From: CAZISM01 sp964541895
GTDB taxonomy: Bacteria; Zhuqueibacterota; Zhuqueibacteria; Residuimicrobiales; Residuimicrobiaceae
Direction: 5' to 3'
DNA: 8,399 nucleotides
NCBI GenBank assembly: GCA_964541895.1
Contig: CAZISM010000187.1
Span: 1 to 8,399, forward strand
Shown piece by piece: positions 1 to 6,241 of the stretch. Each line of letters starts with the position of its first letter. The first letter of the stretch is position 1. The notes under the pieces were generated by a model that worked only from the letters and a program-made list of their open reading frames with translations, made no database searches and was not told where the DNA came from. The position numbers were made by a program, and so were the translations under genes.

Positions 1-945
1 CGCGTGCTGCCCACCATCAGCCATAAATATCTGGATACGGTGGTGCACACCCTGGTGTGCACGCTGGCGAGTTTTTTTCGTCGCTATGATGTGGTTTTTA
101 TCTGCAACAGCGCCAATGCGGTATTCAGCATGATCCCGCGCCTCATGGGCAAAGCGGTGGTGCTCAACGTGGACGGCCTGGAATGGAAGCGGCAAAAGTG
201 GAACTGGGCCGGCAAGGCCTTTTACAGGATATCGGAATATCTAGCCACTTTCTTGCCGACCGCCATCGTTTCTGATGCGCGCGATGTGCAAAAGTACTAT
301 GCCCAGAAATTCGGCAAATCCTCCACCTTTATTCCATACGGCGCGCCGGAAACGCCGGCGGCCAGCCGCGACATTCTGGATCGGTTGGGGCTGGAGCCTC
401 GGCGATACGTCCTCTATGTTTCGCGCCTGGAGCCGGAGAACAATGCCCATCGGGTGGTGGAGGCGTTTGAACGAACACGAACAGATCTCAAACTGGTCAT
501 GGTCGGCGATGCGCCGTACAGTACGGACTATATTCAGCGGTTGCGCGCCAGCAAAGATCCCCGCATAGTTTTCACCGGCTATGTGTTCGGTCAGGGGTAT
601 CGCGAACTGCAATCATACGCCGCTTTGTATGTCCAGGCAACTGAAGTGGGCGGCACCCATCCGGCGTTACTGGAAGGCATGGGGTATGGCAACTGCGTGC
701 TGGCGAACGACGTGCCGGAGCACCGGGAGGTGCTGCAGCACGCCGGCGTCTATTTTCATACGCGCGACGACGACGACCTGTATGAAAAGATGCAGTACCT
801 GCTGGACCATCCCGAAGTGGTTCAGAGTTATCGCGACAAGGTTCGTGCCCATGTGCATCGTCATTATTCATGGGACAAGGTGACCCGGGATTATGAAGAG
901 TTGTTCTACAACGTTACACGCCTCAAAAAGCGAGAGCGAGCATGA
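1..945 (+). CDS. DUF1972/GT4-type glycosyltransferase, 5'-truncated by window edge
   Basis: This is the 3' part (314 codons in frame from base 1) of a retaining GT-B glycosyltransferase that would move a sugar from a nucleotide-sugar to a growing surface polysaccharide in the cytoplasm. The start of the visible protein (LPTISHKYLDTVVHTL) and the segment KAVVLNVDGLEWKR match the DUF1972 N-terminal domain used by some rhamnosyl- and related transferases. The C-terminal GT4 domain shows the YVSRLEPENN segment (about residues 138-147), which contacts the nucleotide-sugar in this family, and the E-x7-E type motif in TEVGGTHPALLEGM (about 214-227). The GTG at base 4 is probably not the start: the frame is open to the window edge, and relatives have roughly 50-70 more N-terminal residues carrying the glycine-rich loop. 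The stop overlaps the next gene's ATG (ATGA), implying translational coupling in a polysaccharide operon. Family is clear; donor and acceptor sugars cannot be told. Confidence 0.9.
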   Translation, partial: RVLPTISHKYLDTVVHTLVCTLASFFRRYDVVFICNSANAVFSMIPRLMGKAVVLNVDGLEWKRQKWNWAGKAFYRISEYLATFLPTAIVSDARDVQKYYAQKFGKSSTFIPYGAPETPAASRDILDRLGLEPRRYVLYVSRLEPENNAHRVVEAFERTRTDLKLVMVGDAPYSTDYIQRLRASKDPRIVFTGYVFGQGYRELQSYAALYVQATEVGGTHPALLEGMGYGNCVLANDVPEHREVLQHAGVYFHTRDDDDLYEKMQYLLDHPEVVQSYRDKVRAHVHRHYSWDKVTRDYEELFYNVTRLKKRERA

Positions 946-2021
946 GACGGATTAATCTGCTGCAAGTGGTCTATGGCTTTAGCGTGGGCGGCGCCGAACT
1001 GAAATTGCTGGAACTGGTGTCGCGGTTGAATCGAAATCTGTTCAACATGTCCATCGTCTGTGTCGGCATCAACGGCCCGCTGGAAGACCGCTTCCGCGCC
1101 CTCGGGCTGCCGGTGTATATGCTGCCCAAAGTGCGCCGATTCGATTATTCGCTGCCGTTCAAGCTGGCGCGGCTGGCTCGATCGCTGCAGACCGACATTA
1201 TGATGACCACGCTTTTTTTTGCCGATATTATGGGCGCGCTGTCGTCCTATATGTACAAACCCAAAGCGTTGATCTCGTGGGAGGCCATCACGGGCCAATT
1301 GCGGCCGCACCAGAAAAAGATGTATCAATGGACCAGTTCGCGCTTTGATAAAGTGATAGCGGTTTCCAATTCGATCTGGCCGTACATTCAGAGCGATCGC
1401 GGTTTGGATAAGCGCCGAATTCAGACCATCTATTACGGCGTCGATCTGCGCAGGTTCGCTGCGGCCGAACCCCATCGTGGCCGGCCGCACCATGTGTTCG
1501 GAACCGCCGCCCGCCTGGTTCATCAAAAAGGCCATACCTTTTTGCTCGAGGCGATTCCGGAGGTGGTGAAAGAGTATCCGCAGGCGCGCTGGGTTTTTGC
1601 CGGCACCGGCGACAAGGAAGCCGAATTGAAGGACACCTGCCGCAGGAAGGGCATAGAGCCGTACGTCACTTTCCTCGGCCGGCGCAACGATGTGCCGGAG
1701 CTGCTGGCTGACTGGGATGCCTTTGTGCTGCCCTCGCTGTGGGAGGGATTCCCCAACGTGCTGCTGGAGGCTATGGCGCGCTGCCGGCCGGTGGTCGCTA
1801 CCCGGGTTGAAGGTTCGGAAGAGCTGGTGCTGCATGAACAGACCGGTTTGCTCGTGGACAAGGAAAATCCAGCCGCTCTGGCTCAGGCGATGAAGCAGAT
1901 CCTGGCCGATCGCGAGCGCAGCGCTGCCTGGGGTCGCGCCGGCCGAAAACGGGTGGAAGACCATTTTTCCGTCGGTAAACAGATAATGGAATTTGAAGAG
2001 TTGTATCTTTCGTTTGTGTAA
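942..2021 (+). CDS. GT4-family glycosyltransferase
   Basis: A complete 359-residue GT-B fold glycosyltransferase of CAZy family GT4, probably adding one sugar to a lipid-linked surface polysaccharide on the cytoplasmic face of the inner membrane. The N-terminal acceptor domain opens with LLQVVYGFSVGGAEL (residues 6-20), including the GGAE loop typical of the family. The C-terminal donor-binding domain has GTAARLVHQKG (187-197), VFAGTG (218-223) and the signature E-x7-E in EGFPNVLLE (E268 and E276), followed by GSEELVLHEQTGLLV (291-305). Length is normal for GT4. The ATG overlaps the upstream stop as ATGA with only a weak purine-rich stretch before it, so translation is probably coupled. No signal peptide or membrane segment is seen. 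Substrate is unknown; the neighbours suggest O-antigen, capsule or exopolysaccharide assembly. Confidence 0.93.
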   Translation: MRRINLLQVVYGFSVGGAELKLLELVSRLNRNLFNMSIVCVGINGPLEDRFRALGLPVYMLPKVRRFDYSLPFKLARLARSLQTDIMMTTLFFADIMGALSSYMYKPKALISWEAITGQLRPHQKKMYQWTSSRFDKVIAVSNSIWPYIQSDRGLDKRRIQTIYYGVDLRRFAAAEPHRGRPHHVFGTAARLVHQKGHTFLLEAIPEVVKEYPQARWVFAGTGDKEAELKDTCRRKGIEPYVTFLGRRNDVPELLADWDAFVLPSLWEGFPNVLLEAMARCRPVVATRVEGSEELVLHEQTGLLVDKENPAALAQAMKQILADRERSAAWGRAGRKRVEDHFSVGKQIMEFEELYLSFV

Positions 2022-2048
2022 GGAGCTGCACCAGGATACACGGTAAGA

Positions 2049-2771
2049 GTGGTGGTGGTCTTGCCGGCCTATAATGCGGAATCCACTCTGGAACAGACGT
2101 TTCAAGAGATTCCCATGGATGTCGTCGACGATGTTCTGCTGGTCGACGATGCCAGCCGAAACAATACGGTGGCGCTGGCGAAAAATCTGGGCATCAAAAC
2201 CTTTCGCCACAACCTGAACCGCGGTTATGGCGGCAATCAAAAAACCTGTTATCGGGAAGCGATCAACCTGGGCGCGGATGTGGTGATCATGCTGCATCCC
2301 GACTACCAGTAAACGCCCAAACTGATCGGCGCCCTGGCCTCTCTGATCGCCATCGGTCAATAGGATTTTATCATGGGCTCGCGCAACATTTCCGGCGGCG
2401 CCCTGCAGGGCGGCATGTCCATGTATAAATACATCCCGAACCGATTTCTGACCCTGGTGGAAAACACCCTGCTCGGCGTAAAATTTTCCGAGTACCATTC
2501 AGGGTGTCGCGCCTATTCCCGCCGGCTGCTGGAGAACTTGCCCATCCACCGCAACTCGAACGACTTTGTCTTCGATAACGAGTTGATCGCCCAGGTGGTC
2601 TATTTTGGCTATGCGTTCGGCGAGGTCTCGAGTCCGACGAAATATTTCCCGGAAGCCTCCTCCATCAATTTCCGGCGCAGTTTGAAATACGGCCTGAGCG
2701 TGGTAAAAGCGGCCATCGCTTTCAGATTGCAGAAATGGGGCTTGCTCCCGTACCGGATTTTTCAAGCCTAG
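2049..2771 (+). pseudogene. GT2-family (dolichyl-phosphate-mannose-synthase-like) glycosyltransferase interrupted by two in-frame stops
   Basis: One continuous frame of 241 codons encodes a GT-A fold family 2 glycosyltransferase, normally a cytoplasmic enzyme passing a nucleotide-sugar to a lipid or polysaccharide acceptor. Family landmarks are LPAYNAE (5-11), LVDDAS (31-36, nucleotide binding), NRGYGGNQKTCYREA (57-71), the metal-site region HPDYQ (83-87), MGSRNISGG (109-117) and KYFPEASSINFRRS (about 201-214). The frame is broken by TAA at 2310-2312 (codon 88) and TAG at 2361-2363 (codon 105). Relatives have tyrosine at both places (HPDYQ-Y-TPKL and Y-D-x-x-x-GSR), so each is one base change from TAT or TAC. 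Everything else is conserved. The start is uncertain: GTG 2049 is the earliest in-frame candidate but lies 23 bases after the only good Shine-Dalgarno (AAGGAG, 2020-2025). It could be a recent pseudogene, assembly error, readthrough, or a gene split into two polypeptides. Confidence 0.85.
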
Positions 2772-2787
2772 CGACGAAGGGCAGAGT

Positions 2788-2819
2788 GCGGCGCGCGAAC
2801 CGGCTGCCGCGTTTTTTTT
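2788..2819 (+). terminator. Rho-independent terminator of the glycosyltransferase cluster
   Basis: Seventeen bases after the GT2 stop codon, GCGGC (2788-2792) pairs with GCCGC (2806-2810), with further G-C pairs possible inside after a one-base bulge. One G separates the stem from an uninterrupted run of eight T (2812-2819). This is a textbook intrinsic terminator and separates the polysaccharide genes from the thiamine operon. Confidence 0.88.
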
Positions 2820-2821
2820 GC

Positions 2822-2854
2822 TTGACTGCCAGCCATTGGTTTGTTACCTTTAAT
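2822..2854 (+). promoter_or_regulatory. Candidate promoter of the thiamine operon
   Basis: TTGACT (2822-2827) is close to a sigma-70 -35 box and TTTAAT (2849-2854) matches five of six bases of a -10 box. The spacer is 21 bases, longer than the usual 16-18, so this pairing is doubtful. Position is right: a promoter must lie between the terminator ending at 2819 and the riboswitch beginning at 2876. An FCB-type promoter with other consensus elements in the same 55 bases is equally possible. Confidence 0.3.
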
Positions 2855-2875
2855 GGTGTTCTCTGACAATCTATC

Positions 2876-2983
2876 TCGTTAGGGGTGCTCTGCTGAAACA
2901 GGCAGGGCTGAGATAATACCCTATCCGGGTCCTCTGTACAGGACCATGAACCTGATCTGGATAATACCAGCGTAGGAAAACGA
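2876..2983 (+). ncRNA. TPP riboswitch aptamer (thi-box)
   Basis: The conserved thi-box is unmistakable: GGGGTGC (2882-2888), CTGAGATAATACCC (2908-2921) and CCTGATCTGGATAATACCAG followed by CGTAGGAA (2951-2978). The fold can be drawn by hand. P1 is TCGTT (2876-2880) with AACGA (2979-2983). P2 is GGGT (2883-2886) with ACCC (2918-2921). P3 is CTCTGC (2888-2893) with GCAGGG (2902-2907). P4 is CCT (2951-2953) with AGG (2974-2976). P5 is CTGG (2957-2960) with CCAG (2967-2970). An extra hairpin, GGTCCT (2928-2933) with AGGACC (2940-2945), sits between the two arms; optional stems at this place are known in the family. The aptamer binds thiamine pyrophosphate and should switch off the downstream receptor-kinase-permease operon. 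The terminator downstream indicates control by premature transcription termination. Confidence 0.97.
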
Positions 2984-3008
2984 ACATCCTGTTATCTCTA
3001 CATTTGTT

Positions 3009-3050
3009 GCCGTCACGCCTACTTTCCGGGTATGACGGCTTTTTTGTTTT
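3009..3050 (+). terminator. Riboswitch-linked intrinsic terminator
   Basis: GCCGTCA (3009-3015) pairs perfectly with TGACGGC (3033-3039), and TAC (3020-3022) can add pairs with GTA (3030-3032) inside. The stem runs directly into TTTTTTGTTTT (3040-3050). It starts 25 bases after the aptamer's P1 stem and lies upstream of the operon's first gene, the expected place for the OFF-state terminator of a TPP riboswitch. Confidence 0.88.
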
Positions 3051-3074
3051 CAGGCTCTTGGTACCGGCACAGGC

Positions 3075-3100
3075 AGGGTTACCCCACCCTTTGTTTTTTT
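3075..3100 (+). terminator. Second, weaker hairpin plus T-tract in the leader
   Basis: AGGGT (3075-3079) pairs with ACCCT (3086-3090) around a six-base loop, followed at once by TTGTTTTTTT (3091-3100). The five-base stem is short, but the T-tract is good, so this could act as a back-up terminator behind the one ending at 3050, or as a pause site. Function is inferred from shape only. Confidence 0.45.
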
Positions 3101-3135
3101 GCCGGGAGCGCTGTCAAGATCAGCGTCCCCACGGC
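3101..3135 (+). other. Leader hairpin just upstream of the receptor ribosome binding site
   Basis: GCC (3101-3103) can pair with GGC (3133-3135), GGG (3104-3106) with CCC (3128-3130) and CGCTG (3109-3113) with CAGCG (3121-3125). One mismatch and a two-base bulge interrupt the stem; the loop has seven bases. It begins right after the T-tract ending at 3100 and ends 14 bases before the AGGAG. No T-run follows, so it is not a terminator. It might stabilise processed mRNA or have no role. Confidence 0.4.
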
Positions 3136-3149
3136 AAGCGTTTGATGAC

Positions 3150-3154
3150 AGGAG
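3150..3154 (+). promoter_or_regulatory. Ribosome binding site of the TonB-dependent receptor
   Basis: AGGAG lies six bases before the ATG at 3161 and fixes that start. Consistent with this, the protein from this ATG begins with a basic residue followed by a hydrophobic signal sequence. Confidence 0.8.
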
Positions 3155-3160
3155 TCTGCC

Positions 3161-5566
3161 ATGAAAATTCTGTTAATCAAGGTGTTGCTTACCAGCACCT
3201 TGCTGTTCAGCCAGCAACCGCGGCTCAGCGGCACGGTGATGGACAGCCGTTCCGGACTGCCTCTGGCGGGAGCGACCGTTCTGGTTCAGGACAGCCGCCT
3301 CGGCGGCGTGACCGACGAGGTGGGGCGCTTTTATCTGGATCTTGGCGTCACCACGTCCGCGACGCTGGAGATTCGTCTGCTGGGGTATGCTACGCAGACG
3401 GTTGCGCTGAGTGCGGACAGCCGGCGGTCGGATCTGACGATTCGGTTGCAGCCTACGGTGTTGCCGCTGCAGAACATGCTGGTCACCGCTTCACGCCTTC
3501 GTGAAGAGCCGTTCAGCGCCGGCTATGCCCATATACCGCAACAGGCCATCCAGGAGCGATACACCGTTCAGGATATTCCGGTGCTGTTGTCGGAACTGCC
3601 CTCCACCACCTATTATTCCGAGGCCGGCAACGGCATCGGCTACACCTATCTCAACATACGCGGCTTTGACCAGCGCCGGATCAGTGTGATGGTGAACGGT
3701 GTGCCGCAAAACGATCCCGAAGATCATATGGTCTACTGGCTCGATTTCCCGGACCTGGCGGCCAATCTGGAAAACATCCAGGTGCAGCGCGGCGCCGGCA
3801 ATCCCTGGGGCGGCACGCCTTCCATCGGCGGCGCCATCAATCTGGTCAGTTCCAACTTTACCAGGCAAAAGGGTATTTCGCTCTCTGTCGGCGGCGGCCA
3901 CTATAACACCAGAAAATATTCTCTGGCAGCCGCTTCCGGCTTGATCGATAATCGCTACTCGATCTATGCCCGTCTGAGCAAAATGACCAGCGACGGCTAT
4001 CGTGAAAACAGCTGGATCGATTTCAACAGCTATTTTCTCGGCGTTGCCCGTTTTGACGGCCCCATGACCACGCAGATCAATCTCTACGGCGGCCCGGTGT
4101 CCGATCATCTGGCCTACTATGGCGTGGAAAAGCAGGCGCTGAAGGATCGGACGCGGCGAAGATACAATCCGATCCAACGGCCGGAAGAAATTGAAAATTT
4201 TTCGCAGCCGCACTATGAAGTGATCAACGAATGGAAGTCGGGCCGCTGGACGGTCCAGAACACACTTTTTTATGTGCTCGGTGAAGGATTTTACGATTAT
4301 GATGGTTCCTGGGCTCCGTACAGCTATTTTCGTTTGACGCCTGAAAACGGATTTGCCGTTACGGGCCATCCGGGCGAGTTGTACGTTCCGAACGCTCTGA
4401 TACATGCGGTGGTGGAAAACAGGCAGGCCGGCTGGTTGCCGCGCCTGGTGTGGCAGAACAGCCGGCATGTAGTGACCGCAGGCGGTGAAATCCGTCAGCA
4501 CCGTTCCTATCATTATGGCTCGCTGAAATGGGGCGAACAGCTGCCGGCTGGAGTAACGCCGGATTATGTCTATTATGAATATCGCGGCGCCAAATCCATG
4601 CAATCCGCATTTATAAACGAAATCTGGCGCGCCACAGAACGGTGGACGCTGATGGGCGACGCCGTCCTGGTACACCACACCTATCGATTATACGACGAGA
4701 AATATGTCGGCACAGATTTCAAGGTGCCCTATCTTTTTTTCAATCCCAAGCTAGGCGCCAGCTATCAACTGAACGGCCGTCTGAAAGCCTATGCCACGTT
4801 CGCCGCCACATCGCGGGAACCTCGGCTGAAAAATCTCTATGACGCGGCCGAGGCCAGCACGCCTTCCGAGTGGGGGCCGGTGCGGCCGCAATTCCGGACC
4901 CACAGCGATGGCCGCTATGATTTCACCCAGCCGCTGGTGAAGGAAGAGACGATGTACAACTGGGAGGCGGGCGCCGCCTATACGGACCACAGCTTGCAGC
5001 TGGGCGCCAACCTCTATTTCATGGATTTCAACAACGAGATTGTCAAGAGCGGTCAACTGGACCGATTCGGTCAACCGGTGACCGGCAATGCCGAAAAAAC
5101 CATGCACCGAGGCCTGGAGCTCACTGCACGCTGGCAGCCTGCGCCACAGTGGGAATTAGCCGCCAATGCCACCTTTAGCAAAAACGAACTGGTGCATCAC
5201 AAACAATATACCTGGGACGGTGTCGATGTTCTGGACGGCCGTCGTATCGCCGGTTTTCCCGATCTCCTGGCCAACTGCCGGCTCACCTACCGTTCCCGGA
5301 ATTTTTCTCTGACCCTGTCGGCGCGCCATGTGGGCGCTTTTTATACCACCCACTATGAGAACAGGGAGCAGATGGTTGCCGCGCATACTGTGGCCAATCT
5401 GCAGGGCCATTGGCGGCTGCCGGCCATGGCCGGGTGGCGCGGCCTGGAACTTTCGTGCCAGGTCAATAATCTGTTTGACACGCTGTATGCGGCGCACGGT
5501 GAAGGCGATGAATATTTCCCCGGCGCGACCAGAAACCTGTTCGTTGGTTTAAACATGGAGCTGTGA
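3161..5566 (+). CDS. TonB-dependent outer-membrane receptor, predicted thiamine(-phosphate) transporter
   Basis: An 801-residue outer-membrane gated channel, energised by TonB-ExbBD, that likely imports thiamine or a phosphorylated form into the periplasm. In order: a signal peptide (about 1-18, MKILLIKVLLTSTLLFSQQ), a carboxypeptidase-regulatory-like beta domain (about 21-96; LSGTVMDSRSGLPLAGATV then GGVTDEVGRFYL), a TonB-box-like segment near 105-112 (NMLVTASR), a plug domain (about 115-230; LNIRGFDQRRISVMVNG, then IQVQRGAGNPWGG and SIGGAINLVSS), and a 22-strand-type barrel to the end, which closes in the usual aromatic/hydrophobic pattern (RNLFVGLNMEL). Length is normal and no break is seen. 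The TPP riboswitch in its leader and the thiamine kinase downstream are the evidence for thiamine specificity; the sequence alone shows only the receptor family. TPP-riboswitch-controlled outer-membrane receptors have been described in Bacteroidetes and some Proteobacteria. An iron-complex or sugar substrate is less likely given the context. Confidence 0.93.
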   Translation: MKILLIKVLLTSTLLFSQQPRLSGTVMDSRSGLPLAGATVLVQDSRLGGVTDEVGRFYLDLGVTTSATLEIRLLGYATQTVALSADSRRSDLTIRLQPTVLPLQNMLVTASRLREEPFSAGYAHIPQQAIQERYTVQDIPVLLSELPSTTYYSEAGNGIGYTYLNIRGFDQRRISVMVNGVPQNDPEDHMVYWLDFPDLAANLENIQVQRGAGNPWGGTPSIGGAINLVSSNFTRQKGISLSVGGGHYNTRKYSLAAASGLIDNRYSIYARLSKMTSDGYRENSWIDFNSYFLGVARFDGPMTTQINLYGGPVSDHLAYYGVEKQALKDRTRRRYNPIQRPEEIENFSQPHYEVINEWKSGRWTVQNTLFYVLGEGFYDYDGSWAPYSYFRLTPENGFAVTGHPGELYVPNALIHAVVENRQAGWLPRLVWQNSRHVVTAGGEIRQHRSYHYGSLKWGEQLPAGVTPDYVYYEYRGAKSMQSAFINEIWRATERWTLMGDAVLVHHTYRLYDEKYVGTDFKVPYLFFNPKLGASYQLNGRLKAYATFAATSREPRLKNLYDAAEASTPSEWGPVRPQFRTHSDGRYDFTQPLVKEETMYNWEAGAAYTDHSLQLGANLYFMDFNNEIVKSGQLDRFGQPVTGNAEKTMHRGLELTARWQPAPQWELAANATFSKNELVHHKQYTWDGVDVLDGRRIAGFPDLLANCRLTYRSRNFSLTLSARHVGAFYTTHYENREQMVAAHTVANLQGHWRLPAMAGWRGLELSCQVNNLFDTLYAAHGEGDEYFPGATRNLFVGLNMEL
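5557..5560 (+). promoter_or_regulatory. Ribosome binding site that decides the thiN start
   Basis: GGAG inside the last codons of the receptor gene is five bases from the ATG at 5566 and only two from the GTG at 5563. Spacing therefore favours ATG 5566 as the start, giving a TGATG stop-start junction with the receptor's TGA (5564-5566). Confidence 0.65.
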
Positions 5567-6201
5567 TGAGCCGTCGACCTGCCCTTGTCATCGCGAACGG
5601 CGATCTGCCGCCGCTCGCAACCTGGAAGGTGCTGTTACGGGAAGAGCCGTTGCTGATTTGCGCCGACGGCGGTGCGGATCGGCTCTGGGCTCTTGGCCTA
5701 AAGCCGCAGGTCGTCATCGGCGATCTGGATTCACTGTCAGCCGCGACCAGAACCCGCTGGCCTGATGTCACATTGATAGAGGTGCCGGGACAGAACAATA
5801 CCGACCTGGAAAAGGCGCTGGACTATCTGCTGGAGATCGGCGCCGGAGCTGTTACAGCCCTGGGCGTCACCGGATTGCGGGGCGATCACACCCTCGCCAA
5901 TTTTTGTATCCTGTTGAAATACCATCGGCGCATGGCGCTCTCTTTTCGTGATGCCTATTCCGACATTCGAGTGGTGGAAACAGAGTACGAGTTTGACGCC
6001 GTGCCGGGCACCCGCGTGTCTCTTCTGCCCATGGAATCCTGTCAAGGGGTCACTACGACAGGCCTGCAGTGGGATCTTGAGGAGGCCGCCATGGCAGCCG
6101 GCGTGCGTGAGAGCATTTCCAACAGGATCTTGACCACGCCGGTCCGCATCACGATAGCGTCCGGCCGGCTGCTGCTGTTTGTCGATTTTCAGCAGCCCTG
6201 A
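5566..6201 (+). CDS. thiN: Thiamine pyrophosphokinase
   Basis: A 211-residue cytoplasmic kinase that transfers pyrophosphate from ATP to thiamine, giving thiamine pyrophosphate (TPP) in one step; this is the salvage route for imported thiamine. Family motifs are all present: CADGGAD (32-38), IGDLDS (51-56), the NNTDLEKAL segment (77-85) and TGLRGDHTLAN (102-112), covering the acidic metal/ATP-binding residues and the R-x-D-H motif. The C-terminal thiamine-binding beta domain includes GLQWDLEE and ends near the last residues. Length matches bacterial TPKs. The second Gly of the more usual GGR-x-DH reads GLRGDH here, a mild variant. ATG 5566 is preferred to GTG 5563 on ribosome-binding-site spacing. 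It overlaps the receptor stop by one base, so it belongs to the same riboswitch-controlled transcript, whose product TPP is the riboswitch ligand. An eroded start or frameshift is not seen. Confidence 0.95.
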   Translation: MSRRPALVIANGDLPPLATWKVLLREEPLLICADGGADRLWALGLKPQVVIGDLDSLSAATRTRWPDVTLIEVPGQNNTDLEKALDYLLEIGAGAVTALGVTGLRGDHTLANFCILLKYHRRMALSFRDAYSDIRVVETEYEFDAVPGTRVSLLPMESCQGVTTTGLQWDLEEAAMAAGVRESISNRILTTPVRITIASGRLLLFVDFQQP

Positions 6202-6241
6202 TTGATCATCCGTTGCCTGTTAGTAAGAATCGGAAACGACC

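Noticed and set aside
2310..2363. Genome-wide stop-codon reassignment (TAA/TAG as Tyr)
   Set aside because: TAA and TAG serve as normal stops at ends of neighbouring genes here (TAA 2019-2021, TAG 2769-2771 and 7655-7657), so global reassignment is not supported; only local readthrough remains possible.
906..2498. A 530-codon open frame on the minus strand opposite the glycosyltransferases
   Set aside because: It lies antisense to two well-supported glycosyltransferase genes and into a third, and its translation shows no recognisable domain and many His/Gln/Arg. It is a codon-bias shadow.
3101..3135. The third leader hairpin as a terminator or ribosome-binding-site sequestering stem
   Set aside because: No T-run follows it, and the AGGAG at 3150 lies outside the stem, so neither role is supported by the visible pairing.
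3004..3504. A 166-codon plus-strand open frame running from the leader into the receptor gene
   Set aside because: It crosses the riboswitch terminator and overlaps the receptor's signal peptide and first domain in another frame; no ribosome binding site or domain supports it.
3491..4678. A 395-codon minus-strand open frame opposite the receptor
   Set aside because: The plus strand here encodes plug and barrel of a clear TonB-dependent receptor; the antisense translation has no family features.
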